A stretch of DNA of 64,000 bases. Source: Flectobacillus sp. BAB-3569 (GTDB lineage Bacteria > Bacteroidota > Bacteroidia > Cytophagales > Spirosomataceae). The notes below the pieces were generated by a model that saw nothing but the letters and a program-made list of their open reading frames with translations, was not told the origin of the DNA and ran no database searches. The position numbers were made by a program, and so were the translations under genes. The stretch is from contig NZ_NJFZ01000020.1 of assembly GCF_002270355.1 (NCBI RefSeq), forward strand, positions 62,039 through 126,038. The letters run 5' to 3'. Below are positions 56,075 through 64,000 of the stretch, in pieces. Position 1 is the stretch's first letter. Every line of letters starts with the position of its first letter.

Positions 56075-58279
56075 ATGAATGACATTATTTATTTAGTTCC
56101 TGCTCTGGGTCTCGTTGGCTTGTTGTACACATTTTGGCGTTTTAACTGGGTTTCGAATCAACCAACGGGTGACGAAAACATGCAAAAACTCTCAGGATAT
56201 ATTGCCGACGGAGCTATTGCTTTTCTGAAAGCCGAATGGAAAATTCTAGCCTATTTTGCAATTCCGACGGCTATCCTACTCTTTTGGCTAGGTTCTGACG
56301 AAGGAACACCAGACCACCCTATTCATTCTTCACCAGTAATTGCTTTAGCCTTTTTGATTGGGGCGGTATTTTCAGCCACTGCGGGTTATATCGGAATGAG
56401 AGTGGCAACCAAGGCCAATGTGAGAACAGCTCAAGCTGCTCGTACTTCATTAGCAAAAGCTTTAGAGGTGTCTTTCACTGGTGGTTCGGTAATGGGTATG
56501 GGTGTTGCAGGCTTAGCGATTCTTGGTCTGGGTGGTTTATTTATCGTATTTTATCAAATGTTTGCCGCAGGTCATGAGCTTACTTCTGTAGAAATGAAAA
56601 AGGCAATTGAAGTACTAGCAGGCTTTTCACTTGGTGCTGAATCTATTGCATTATTTGCTCGTGTGGGTGGTGGGATCTACACAAAAGCAGCCGATGTGGG
56701 CGCTGACTTAGTGGGTAAAGTAGAAGCTGGTATTCCTGAAGACGACGTACGTAACCCCGCTACGATTGCCGATAACGTAGGCGATAATGTAGGTGACGTG
56801 GCTGGTATGGGTGCCGATTTATTTGGTTCTTATGTGGCTACTATTCTGGCAACCATGGTTTTGGGTCAAGAAATCCAAGTGACCGATAATGTAGGTGGTT
56901 TTTCTCCTGTCATTTTGCCGATGTTGATTGCAGGTGTTGGACTTTTGGCATCTTTGGTATCTACCTTTTTTGTAAGAATTTCTAGCGAAACTGCTTCTGT
57001 TCAAAATGCATTGAACCTAGGCAACTGGCTTTCGATTGCTATTACTTTCGTATCTTCTTATTTCTTAGTACATCATTTATTACCTGATACCCTCAATTTA
57101 CGTGGATTTGAGTTTACCTCAAATGGTGTATTCCTTGCCATCATTGTTGGTTTAATAGTTGGCGCTCTAATGTCTGCTATTACCGAATATTACACTGCAA
57201 TGGGCAAACGTCCTGTATTGTCAATCATTGAAAAATCAGGAACTGGACACGCCACCAATATCATCGGTGGATTGGCAGTAGGTATGGAATCTACAGTATT
57301 GCCGATTCTTGTATTGGCAGCAGGGATTATCTTTTCATATAAATTTGCAGGCTTATACGGTGTATCTATTGCAGCAGCAGGTATGATGGCAACTACAGCG
57401 ATGCAATTGGCAATCGATGCGTTTGGTCCAATTGCCGATAACGCTGGTGGTATCGCCGAAATGTCTCAACTGCCCTCAGAAGTACGTGGTCGTACCGATA
57501 ATTTGGATGCTGTAGGTAACACAACTGCTGCCACTGGAAAAGGCTTTGCTATTGCTTCTGCTGCATTAACTTCATTGGCTCTCTTTGCCGCATTTGTTGG
57601 TATTGCAGGTATCAAGGCTATTGATATTTATAAAGCTGATGTTTTGGCTGGCTTATTTGTCGGCGGTATGATTCCATTCATTTTTAGTGCTTTGTGTATT
57701 TCTGCGGTAGGTAAAGCTGCAATGGAAATGGTAAACGAAGTACGTCGTCAGTTCCGTGAAATCCCAGGCATTATGGAATACAAAGCTGAACCAGAATACG
57801 AAAAATGTGTGGCTATTTCTACACAAGCTTCAATTCGACAAATGATATTGCCTGGTGCTATTGCCTTGATTTCTCCCGTATTGGTTGGTTTTACTTTTGG
57901 TCCTGAGGTATTAGGAGGTATGTTGGCAGGTGTAACAGTATCGGGTGTTTTGATGGGTATGTTCCAGTCGAATGCAGGTGGAGCTTGGGACAATGCCAAA
58001 AAATCATTTGAAAAAGGGGTTCAAATCGATGGTGTAACCTATTACAAAAAATCTGAACCACACAAAGCTTCAGTAACTGGTGATACCGTTGGTGACCCAT
58101 TCAAAGATACTTCTGGTCCATCGATGAACATTTTGATTAAATTGATGTCGATTGTTTCTTTGGTAATTGCACCATATATCGCAGTAAAATCTGATGCTTC
58201 AGTTGGGCAAAAAGAATTACAAAAAATTGAAAAAACTGCAGCAAAAGTTGTGAAGATTTCAACTTCTAACAAGGGTTAA
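56075..58279 (+). CDS. hppA: Membrane-bound ion-pumping pyrophosphatase (K+-dependent type)
   Basis: 734 aa with about 16 hydrophobic helices. It hydrolyses cytoplasmic pyrophosphate and pumps H+ or Na+ across the membrane. Marks: [19 protein letters not shown] near residue 205 (PPi/Mg2+ site), [19 protein letters not shown], the second Asp cluster [15 protein letters not shown] and [19 protein letters not shown]. The Ala after GNTT, and Gly in ATGKG, mark the K+-dependent subclass, as K+-independent members have Lys there. Whether H+ or Na+ is pumped is not decided by these residues. Monocistronic. Confidence 0.96.
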   Translation: MNDIIYLVPALGLVGLLYTFWRFNWVSNQPTGDENMQKLSGYIADGAIAFLKAEWKILAYFAIPTAILLFWLGSDEGTPDHPIHSSPVIALAFLIGAVFSATAGYIGMRVATKANVRTAQAARTSLAKALEVSFTGGSVMGMGVAGLAILGLGGLFIVFYQMFAAGHELTSVEMKKAIEVLAGFSLGAESIALFARVGGGIYTKAADVGADLVGKVEAGIPEDDVRNPATIADNVGDNVGDVAGMGADLFGSYVATILATMVLGQEIQVTDNVGGFSPVILPMLIAGVGLLASLVSTFFVRISSETASVQNALNLGNWLSIAITFVSSYFLVHHLLPDTLNLRGFEFTSNGVFLAIIVGLIVGALMSAITEYYTAMGKRPVLSIIEKSGTGHATNIIGGLAVGMESTVLPILVLAAGIIFSYKFAGLYGVSIAAAGMMATTAMQLAIDAFGPIADNAGGIAEMSQLPSEVRGRTDNLDAVGNTTAATGKGFAIASAALTSLALFAAFVGIAGIKAIDIYKADVLAGLFVGGMIPFIFSALCISAVGKAAMEMVNEVRRQFREIPGIMEYKAEPEYEKCVAISTQASIRQMILPGAIALISPVLVGFTFGPEVLGGMLAGVTVSGVLMGMFQSNAGGAWDNAKKSFEKGVQIDGVTYYKKSEPHKASVTGDTVGDPFKDTSGPSMNILIKLMSIVSLVIAPYIAVKSDASVGQKELQKIEKTAAKVVKISTSNKG

Positions 58280-58300
58280 ATTTTGATAATTATTTCATTT

Positions 58301-58400
58301 AAAAAGCGCTCAGAAATTTATTTTCCGAGCGCTTTTTTTATACAATCATGCTACATTTTACTTGGCTTAAGACGCAAGCATTGCGTCTCTACTGCTGGAA
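58301..58400 (+). repeat. Convergent-junction two-hairpin repeat, copy 6
   Basis: Tail-to-tail between hppA and the rhomboid gene, in a 312-bp gap that holds nothing else recognisable. Stem 1: AAAAAGCGCTC..GAAA / TTTTC.GAGCGCTTTTTT, again changed as pairs. Then ATACAATCATGCTACATTTT and stem 2 AAGACGCA / TGCGTCTC followed by TACTGCTGGAA. Confidence 0.82.
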
Positions 58401-58591
58401 TACCAATTTTAAACTAGTCATAAAATCAGGGATGACTAGTATTTAGGGGTAAGAAAGATGAAATAAACAATATATTTGAGAGATTTACTGATTATACTCA
58501 TCTGATAATGAGTGCATTCCGATAACTGATTCACTATTAACTAATAACCTCCTTTTTCTTAGATGAAATAATCCTAAATATCCTCCCTTTC

Positions 58592-59422
58592 CTAATTCAT
58601 TCTTTTTGAATATTCTTCCAAGGCAGCCTTTTCACTGGTGCTCAAGCTATCTATTCCTTTGGAAGCTATTTTATCCAAAATTTCATCTATTTCATGCTGT
58701 TTCTTGACTTTATTGGCATTGTATCTTTCGTCAATGGTATCTTGTTGTTGGTTATTTTTGAAATAAAAATTATCAATCAATAACATATATGGACGAGTCA
58801 CAATGATATAGATAAACACCAAAGATGGGATTAACAACAGTAATATAACCCACAAATTTTCCTGTAAAATTTCGGGAATAAACAGAATGGCTAATAGCAT
58901 ACCGATGATAGCTCCACCTAAATGTGCATCGTGCCCAATATTGTCTTTATTAGATTTGATGCCATAAATGGACACTCCTAAGTAAAGTAAGCCAAATATC
59001 CACGCTGGCAATGAGATAGGAATAAACATAATTCTTAGACCCATATCTGGAAATACTGCAATAGAAGCAAACATAATTCCAAACACCCCACCAGAGGCGC
59101 CCACCGAGGTGTACCCATCGTCTTTTCTATGAATCAATACAGAAATAAGGTTGCCCCCAACAATGCTTCCCAAATAAAGAATGAGAAATTTCGCTTCTCC
59201 AAAAATATTAATCGTCAGTCCTGAAAATACATACAAACTGTACATATTAAAAAAGAAATGTAGCCAGTCCACATGCAGAAATCCTGAGGTCAACAGGCGT
59301 TTATAGTCCTTTTGTAATAGTACTGGAAAAACGTGAAATTTATATTTATCAAAAAACAAAAAGTCACGAAACCCTTGATAGGTGAATACTAGGGTGATTC
59401 CGATGATGAGTATTGCAATCAT
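58592..59422 (-). CDS. Rhomboid-family intramembrane serine protease
   Basis: 276 aa with six hydrophobic helices. Marks: HVDWLHFFFNMYSLYVF (HxxxN loop side), catalytic Ser in SVGASGGVFGIMFA (GASG) and catalytic His in GHDAHLGGAIIGML. A C-terminal cytoplasmic tail of about 60 charged residues follows (QQDTIDERYNANKVKKQHEI, STSEKAALEEYSKRMN), as in many Bacteroidota rhomboids. It cleaves membrane proteins within the bilayer; the target is unknown. Confidence 0.93.
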   Translation of the reverse strand: MIAILIIGITLVFTYQGFRDFLFFDKYKFHVFPVLLQKDYKRLLTSGFLHVDWLHFFFNMYSLYVFSGLTINIFGEAKFLILYLGSIVGGNLISVLIHRKDDGYTSVGASGGVFGIMFASIAVFPDMGLRIMFIPISLPAWIFGLLYLGVSIYGIKSNKDNIGHDAHLGGAIIGMLLAILFIPEILQENLWVILLLLIPSLVFIYIIVTRPYMLLIDNFYFKNNQQQDTIDERYNANKVKKQHEIDEILDKIASKGIDSLSTSEKAALEEYSKRMN

Positions 59423-59565
59423 GGTGAAGTGGTATAAAATGAGTTAAGACTACTAAAGTACATTTTTTCAGATAACAAACTAAATCGTTCTTTAGGTCTT
59501 TACCAAAAACACCAAAGCCCCAAATTTGATTTTTGGGGCTTCGATTTGTAAATATTTAACTTTTT

Positions 59566-60516
59566 TTAAGAAATCTTCTCGCGGTTGATATGTCCTATGA
59601 GCCATTGATGCGGGAAAGTCGTACACATCACCAACAAATACATCATCGGAATGGGATTCATACTTTTGGCAAAGGCAGCCCAGAAATACGCGTAGCCCAA
59701 AGTCATTACCACAGCAATAAGCGTAATCGGCATGGCATGTAACCATAGCTGAAAAGCTGAATTGATACTACGTCCCTCAGGCAAAAAATAGCGATGCGCA
59801 TCAGAAAATGCATTTACAGCATGCCAGCCACCAAAATATAATGCCAATGCCGGTAACAAGGGCAGATATTCGCACAATACCAAGATAACTACCAAGGATA
59901 TAACTTTTCTAACAGTAAAACTTGATGGATTTTTATATTGTGCTAAAAACAACAAAAAAAGCGTAATAAGGCAAACAACGCCAATAATCAACTCCTTTGA
60001 AGCGATTAATGTCAACCAAATTTGCATCATTAGCATATCTTGGCGTGTAATACTCGCCCACAAAATACTAGCTTGACTTCCATGACCTAAAAAAAGCCAT
60101 AAAACAATCATCGTTCCATAGCTGTAACGCGTCAATGTCCATAGCATATTATTTGCCTGTGGCGATTTCAAATCAGACTCTCCAATATGCCAAGCGGTAA
60201 TCAATAAAAATAAAAACACGCTCCCTGTAGGCCAATACCACCATAAAGCGGCAAAAAGTATGATAGCAAAAAGATAACGAACATAAAAAGTCCATTTTTT
60301 GTACGCCTTTCCTTCTCTTTTACACATCTCTTGTTCCAACCAAATATCCAAAGTTCGATGAGGAATTCCGATCAGAAATACAAAACCAAAGGCAAAAAAG
60401 ATTTGTACCCAAATAGACAAACTTCCCTGTAATTCCTGCCATAACAGCAATAAGGCGCCCAAAATAATCGTCAAACTCGTAGGATTGTAGGCAATACTCT
60501 TCAAATACTTTATCAC
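59566..60516 (-). CDS. Brp/Blh-like membrane protein (beta-carotene 15,15'-dioxygenase family, divergent)
   Basis: 316 aa from GTG 60516; no ATG is available upstream of the domain, and a TTG at 60603 would add 29 residues. About eight membrane helices. Family marks: GIPHRTLDIWLEQEM (usual GxPHGALDH), TAWHIGESDL, YFGGWHAVNAFSDAHRYF (usual HSxRH) and TTFPHQWLIGHI. Members cleave beta-carotene to retinal. Here the first, second and third expected His are present, but the His four residues after WH is Ala, and GAL is RTL, so activity may differ or be lost. It is divergent from the TetR gene and shares its promoter region. No rhodopsin or carotenoid gene is in the window. Confidence 0.75.
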   Translation of the reverse strand: MIKYLKSIAYNPTSLTIILGALLLLWQELQGSLSIWVQIFFAFGFVFLIGIPHRTLDIWLEQEMCKREGKAYKKWTFYVRYLFAIILFAALWWYWPTGSVFLFLLITAWHIGESDLKSPQANNMLWTLTRYSYGTMIVLWLFLGHGSQASILWASITRQDMLMMQIWLTLIASKELIIGVVCLITLFLLFLAQYKNPSSFTVRKVISLVVILVLCEYLPLLPALALYFGGWHAVNAFSDAHRYFLPEGRSINSAFQLWLHAMPITLIAVVMTLGYAYFWAAFAKSMNPIPMMYLLVMCTTFPHQWLIGHINREKIS

Positions 60517-60622
60517 GTGCGATTGAATTTTTACTTGAATAACAAAGATAATCAAATGTTGTTGCTTATTTGTAATGTACTGTTGTCTTGAAAAAAATCC
60601 CAAGATTTATTCTGCTAATTTC

Positions 60623-60678
60623 TTGCTTTTATCAAAGGTATATTATTCCTTTGAATCATATTTAACCAAATGGTTAAA
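60623..60678. promoter_or_regulatory. TetR gene promoter and operator 1 (shared with the Brp/Blh-like gene)
   Basis: Rightward: TTG (60623-60625), 20-bp spacer, TTCCTTTG (60646-60653, one off TAnnTTTG). Leftward: TACCTTTG on the minus strand (60633-60640). Operator TTTAACCA-AA-TGGTTAAA at 60661-60678 covers the rightward start site and the first ATG (60670). A closely similar palindrome lies before the pump genes at 61388. Confidence 0.65.
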
Positions 60679-60690
60679 CCTTTTGATAAA

Positions 60691-61302
60691 ATGGAAGTAG
60701 AGATAACAACAGAGGAAAAGATTTTAATTGCAGCGAGAAAGGTTTTTATCGAAAAAGGCTGGGATGGCGCTCGTATGCAGGAAATTGCGGACAACGCAGG
60801 CATTAACAAAGCTTTACTACATTATTATTTTAGAAATAAGGAACAATTATTCAAAAGAGTATTTGCAGGAATTGTAAGCAAACTCATTCCCAATCTCAAT
60901 ACCATTATTCAATCTGAGCAACCCATTTTTGAAAAAATTCAGGCGTTTATCGATGCCTATCTTGATTTTTTACTGGCCAACCAAGAACTACCGCTTTTTG
61001 TGGCCAACGAGCTCTCAAGAAATGCTAATCTTATCGTGGGTGCTTTTGAAGAAAACGGACTCAAGCCAATGATTGGTAAAATGGTTATGGAAATTTTTCA
61101 GGCGATTGAAAACAAACAAATCAGACCTATTAATCCTGCACACTTACTCATGAATATTGTTTCAATGTGTGTTTTTCCATTTATGGGAAGGTCAATTTTT
61201 CAAAAAGTGTTGATGCAAGTTCCCGAAGAAATGTATCAAGAACTATTAAAACAACGGAAAAAAGAAATTTACGAGATGGTCTACCATTCTATCGTTTTGT
61301 AA
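60691..61302 (+). CDS. TetR-family transcriptional repressor
   Basis: 203 aa from ATG 60691. The ATG at 60670 lies inside the palindromic operator, so the inner start is preferred, though not proven. HTH region: ILIAARKVFIEKGWDGARMQ, EIADNAGINKALLHYYFRNK, then QLFKRVFAGI and an alpha-helical ligand-binding part. Context (TolC, HlyD and YbhF-like ABC genes downstream in order) matches the CecR/YbhGFSR type of efflux locus. It likely represses itself and the pump through TTTAACCA-type sites. Confidence 0.9.
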   Translation: MEVEITTEEKILIAARKVFIEKGWDGARMQEIADNAGINKALLHYYFRNKEQLFKRVFAGIVSKLIPNLNTIIQSEQPIFEKIQAFIDAYLDFLLANQELPLFVANELSRNANLIVGAFEENGLKPMIGKMVMEIFQAIENKQIRPINPAHLLMNIVSMCVFPFMGRSIFQKVLMQVPEEMYQELLKQRKKEIYEMVYHSIVL

Positions 61303-61359
61303 AAGTTCTTTTCTTTCAACAAAGTAACAAATCAGTAGTCCGCCCAAAGAATACTCTAC

Positions 61360-61419
61360 TTGTTTGTTACTTTTTTAAAAATAGATTTTTAACCAAATAG
61401 TTAAACATTTTAGTTAAAA
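61360..61419 (+). promoter_or_regulatory. Efflux operon promoter with TetR operator 2
   Basis: TTG (61360-61362), 19-bp spacer, TAGATTTT (61382-61389). TTTAACCA-AA-TAGTTAAA (61388-61405, one mismatch from operator 1) overlaps the -7 box. A further half-match TTAAAC..TTTTAGTTAAAA follows at 61401-61419, just before the TolC start. Confidence 0.6.
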
Positions 61420-61421
61420 CC

Positions 61422-62678
61422 ATGAGAAAAGCGTTTTATATTCTCCTTATTTGTTTGATTGTCAAGCACACGCAAGCGCAAGAGGTTCTTCCCTTGAGCC
61501 AGTGTTATACTTTGGCCAAACAAAATTATCCGATTGCCAAGCAAAAAGGATATATCAATGAAAGTCTAGAGCAACAAATCGCTCAACTAAAAAGTAATTT
61601 TAAACCTCAAGTTGACCTTGTCGGGCAGGCTACCTATCAGTCGGATGTGACTTCTGTTCCTATCAAAATTCCCAATATTGATATTCCTCAAATTTCTAAA
61701 GACCAGTATAAAATATATGCTGAGGTAAAACAAAGTTTGTACGATGGAGGTATCACTCAAGCTCAAATTTCAGTGCAAAAGGCAGCTTCCCAGACCGAGC
61801 AGCAAAAATTAGCCGTTGAGCTCGACAAACTAAAAGAGCGTGTTAGTCAGAGTTATTTTAGCATTTTATTGAGCCAAAATCAGCTCAAATTGATAGATAT
61901 TATCAAAAATGAGTTGCAATCAAAAATCAACAGAATTAAAGCTGGTATCCAAAATGGCGTAAGTACCCAAGCCAATTTGAATCAGCTCGAAGTAGAAATT
62001 CTAAAGCTAGAGCAACGTACCAGTGAAGTAAAATCTCAGGAATCACTAGGGAAAAAGATCCTTGGTCTGCTTATCAACCAAGACCTATCGTCGGTTCAGT
62101 TAGTCTCTCCAGAGCTTTCAACGAGTCAAGACTCTAAAATTCAACGTTCTGAATTGACGCTTTTTCAAGAACAACACAACCTTTTAAGTACTCAAGAACA
62201 ACTCATTAATGCCAAAAATATGCCTAAAATTGGGCTATTCTTACAAACTGGATACGGTAGACCAGCACTGAATATGCTCGAAAATGACTTTAAAGGATAT
62301 TATATTGGAGGGTTACGATTCAATTGGTCATTAGGAGGTTTGTACACCAAAAAGCAAGAAAAAACTCAGTTGTTAATTTCTTCTAAAAACGTAGATGCGC
62401 AACAAGAGGCCTTTTTATTAAACACAAATATTGCTTTACAACAGTTGGATGCCGAAGTCAAAAAACTGGATAATATGATTGAGCTAGACCAAAAAATTAT
62501 TGTTCTAAGAGAAAAAATCACCAAAACCTCTAGCGCTCAGCTCGACAATGGTATCATCACCGCAAGTGACTATGTAACAGACCTTTCGGCTGAATTACAA
62601 GCCAAAGAAAATCAGTTGATTCATACCCTACAACAAGCACTAGCGAAGGCCAATTATCAAAGCACTTTAGGACTTTAA
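61422..62678 (+). CDS. TolC-family outer-membrane efflux protein
   Basis: 418 aa; signal peptide MRKAFYILLICLIVKHTQAQ. OEP repeats with coiled-coil text VSQSYFSILLSQNQLKLIDI and LNQLEVEILKLEQRTSEVKS, barrel strands IGLFLQTGYGRPALNML and YYIGGLRFNWSLGGLYTKKQ. First structural gene of the TetR-controlled pump, 51 bp before the adaptor gene. Paralogue of the TolC-type protein at 25376. Confidence 0.9.
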   Translation: MRKAFYILLICLIVKHTQAQEVLPLSQCYTLAKQNYPIAKQKGYINESLEQQIAQLKSNFKPQVDLVGQATYQSDVTSVPIKIPNIDIPQISKDQYKIYAEVKQSLYDGGITQAQISVQKAASQTEQQKLAVELDKLKERVSQSYFSILLSQNQLKLIDIIKNELQSKINRIKAGIQNGVSTQANLNQLEVEILKLEQRTSEVKSQESLGKKILGLLINQDLSSVQLVSPELSTSQDSKIQRSELTLFQEQHNLLSTQEQLINAKNMPKIGLFLQTGYGRPALNMLENDFKGYYIGGLRFNWSLGGLYTKKQEKTQLLISSKNVDAQQEAFLLNTNIALQQLDAEVKKLDNMIELDQKIIVLREKITKTSSAQLDNGIITASDYVTDLSAELQAKENQLIHTLQQALAKANYQSTLGL

Positions 62679-62729
62679 TATCCTATTTTTAGTATCAAAC
62701 CGCGAAATTCGCACAATCCTATATTTGAA

Positions 62730-63664
62730 ATGAAAAAGCAATTTATCTTCATATCGCTTCTAAGTACGCTTATTTTTTCTTGTAAAAAAATGAACAAACT
62801 TCGGATGCCACAGGCACTTTCGAAGCAACCGAAACCATTATTTCTTCAGAAGTAGCAGGCAAAATTCTCCATCTGGATTTAGAAGAAGGAGACACTGTGG
62901 GTTTGGCTCAAAAGGTTGGGAATATTGATGTGGCAAACTTACAACTACAAGAAGCCCAAATTGAAGCAAGTATCAAAAGTTTACCTCAGAAATTCAATGA
63001 TGCTTCAGCACAAATTAAAGTATTGGAAAATCAAATAGCTGTCCAAAAAGAGCAACTTCGAATCCAACAAAGAGAATTTCAACGCTTGACAAATTTGGTG
63101 AAATCTGAGGCCGTTCCAAGTAAACAACTCGACGATATAGAAGGAGCTATTGCTTTAACCAAAAAACAAATTAGTGTACTAGAAAGCCAAATTAGCGCTC
63201 AAAAAACGCAAGTATCTATCCAAAATCGTAGCATCAACAGCGAACTTACTCCACTAGTAAAACGTGCCGACCAAGTGACTGACCAAATCAAGCGTGGGGA
63301 AATTATCAACCCTGTTCGAGGTACTGTTTTGACCAAATATGCAGAACAATACGAAATTACAGCTCCAGGAAAAGCACTTTACAAAATTGCAGATTTATCG
63401 GAAATGACTTTAAAAGTATATGTTTCGGGTAATCAATTGACTAAGGTTCAGCTCAATCAACCAGTAAAAGTGCTTATCGACAAAGCTGAAGGACTTTCAG
63501 ACACATTACAAGGAAAAGTGTATTGGATTGCTTCAAAGGCAGAATTTACGCCAAAAACAATTCAAACGAAAGAGGAACGAGCAAACCTTGTTTATGCCGT
63601 AAAAATCCATGTCAAAAACACGGGAGCATTGAAAATTGGTATGTATGGCGAAGTGATATTTTAA
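62730..63664 (+). pseudogene. HlyD/YbhG-like efflux adaptor, one frame break
   Basis: ATG 62730 opens a lipoprotein signal MKKQFIFISLLSTLIFSC. In frame, the A7 run (62784-62790) leads to a stop soon after; one more A gives KKNEQTSDATGTFEATETII, SSEVAGKILHLDLEEGDTV and joins the long frame that ends at 63664, 311 aa in all. Then a coiled-coil hairpin (QLRIQQREFQRLTNLVKSE, EGAIALTKKQISVLESQISA), half-lipoyl NPVRGTVLTKYAEQYEITAP and beta-barrel LTKVQLNQPVKVLIDKAEGL. Links the ABC exporter to TolC. The rest of the gene is intact, so a missing base call is the simplest reading. Confidence 0.85.
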
Positions 63665-63675
63665 CCCCAATCGCA

Positions 63676-64000
63676 ATGAATGCAATTATCGCAAATAGCC
63701 TTTTTAAATCATTCGAAAAAGGCAAAATCAAGGCATTGGAAGACATTTCTTTTGAGGTCAAACAATCAGAGTTATTTGGACTAATTGGCCCAGATGGTGC
63801 AGGAAAAACCACACTTTTTAGGATACTTGCGACCCTTCTATTGGCCGAATCTGGCGAGGCAAGCGTCGATTCGCTCGATGTGAAGAAGGATTATAAAGCG
63901 ATTCGAAAAAGAGTAGGTTATATGCCAGGGAAGTTTTCCCTGTATCAAGATTTGAGTGTAGAGGAAAATCTCAACTTTTTGCACATGTTTTTGGGACTAC
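63676..64000 (+). CDS. ABC transporter ATP-binding protein, YbhF-like (partial at window end)
   Basis: Open frame from ATG 63676 to the edge (108 codons). MNAIIANSLFKSFEKGKIKA and ALEDISFEVKQSELFGLIG lead into Walker A GPDGAGKTTLFR, Q-loop region YMPGKFSLYQDLSVEENLNF. The GPDGAGKTT form (Asp for the usual Asn) is typical of YbhF/RbbA-type ATPases. It starts 11 bp after the adaptor stop, so it is part of the same operon; permease genes are expected past the window. Confidence 0.9.
   Translation, partial: MNAIIANSLFKSFEKGKIKALEDISFEVKQSELFGLIGPDGAGKTTLFRILATLLLAESGEASVDSLDVKKDYKAIRKRVGYMPGKFSLYQDLSVEENLNFLHMFLGL

Overview
The window (about 37% GC by eye) is chromosomal DNA from a member of the Bacteroidota, most likely a Cytophagales bacterium of the Spirosomataceae/Flectobacillus-Arcicella type. 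This is inferred from several signs: a TonB-dependent receptor paired with a DUF4249 protein, a DUF5686 protein, a LytTR/7TM-type two-component pair, DUF2891 and DUF4202 proteins, and promoter -7 elements of the form TAnnTTTG. No rRNA, tRNA, CRISPR, prophage or transposase was seen. Genes at both edges are cut: a propeller-type sensor on the left and an ABC ATPase on the right.

Layout. 1-9.6 kb: partial two-component propeller sensor, 3-methyladenine glycosylase, DMT transporter, ferrochelatase, DUF4249/TonB receptor pair, HAD phosphatase. 9.6-16 kb: two beta-lactamase-fold serine hydrolases and a LytTR response regulator/histidine kinase pair. 16-22 kb: beta-propeller dehydrogenase-like protein, azurin-like cupredoxin, DUF2891 protein and membrane-anchored AraC regulator, all on the minus strand. 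22-31 kb: frame-broken SGLT-type symporter, secreted amidohydrolase, and a TolC/EmrB/EmrA tripartite pump with a divergent MarR regulator. 31-36 kb: cytochrome c, a lone nuoH, a MetZ-like sulfhydrylase behind a SAM-II-like leader, a second amidohydrolase, DUF4202. 36.7-38.8 kb: PspA-like plus two TerD proteins. 38.9-39.9 kb: an array of hairpin repeats holding a DUF7710 gene. 40-42 kb: frame-broken sugar isomerase-like protein and MscS channel. 42-50 kb: a minus-strand cluster of aminotransferase, two ATP-grasp-like ligases, class I amidotransferase, GCS2 carboxylate-amine ligase and esterase, with a second esterase divergent. 50-60 kb: DUF5686, PIG-L deacetylase, membrane pyrophosphatase, rhomboid protease. 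59.5-64 kb: Brp/Blh-like membrane protein divergent from a TetR-controlled TolC/HlyD/ABC efflux operon.

Most notable. (1) A two-hairpin repeat sits at six of the seven convergent gene junctions and at no other place I found; its stems vary with compensating changes. (2) The 42-49 kb amide-ligase cluster looks like a pathway for an uncharacterised peptide-like or amide metabolite. (3) A roughly 140-bp, three-hairpin unit is repeated about five times around a small DUF7710 gene. (4) A candidate SAM-II riboswitch precedes metZ. (5) MarR and TetR palindromes overlap recognisable Bacteroidota promoters. (6) Four genes carry five frame breaks, each explained by one missing base in an A or T run, which points to sequencing/assembly error at least as much as to real pseudogenes.
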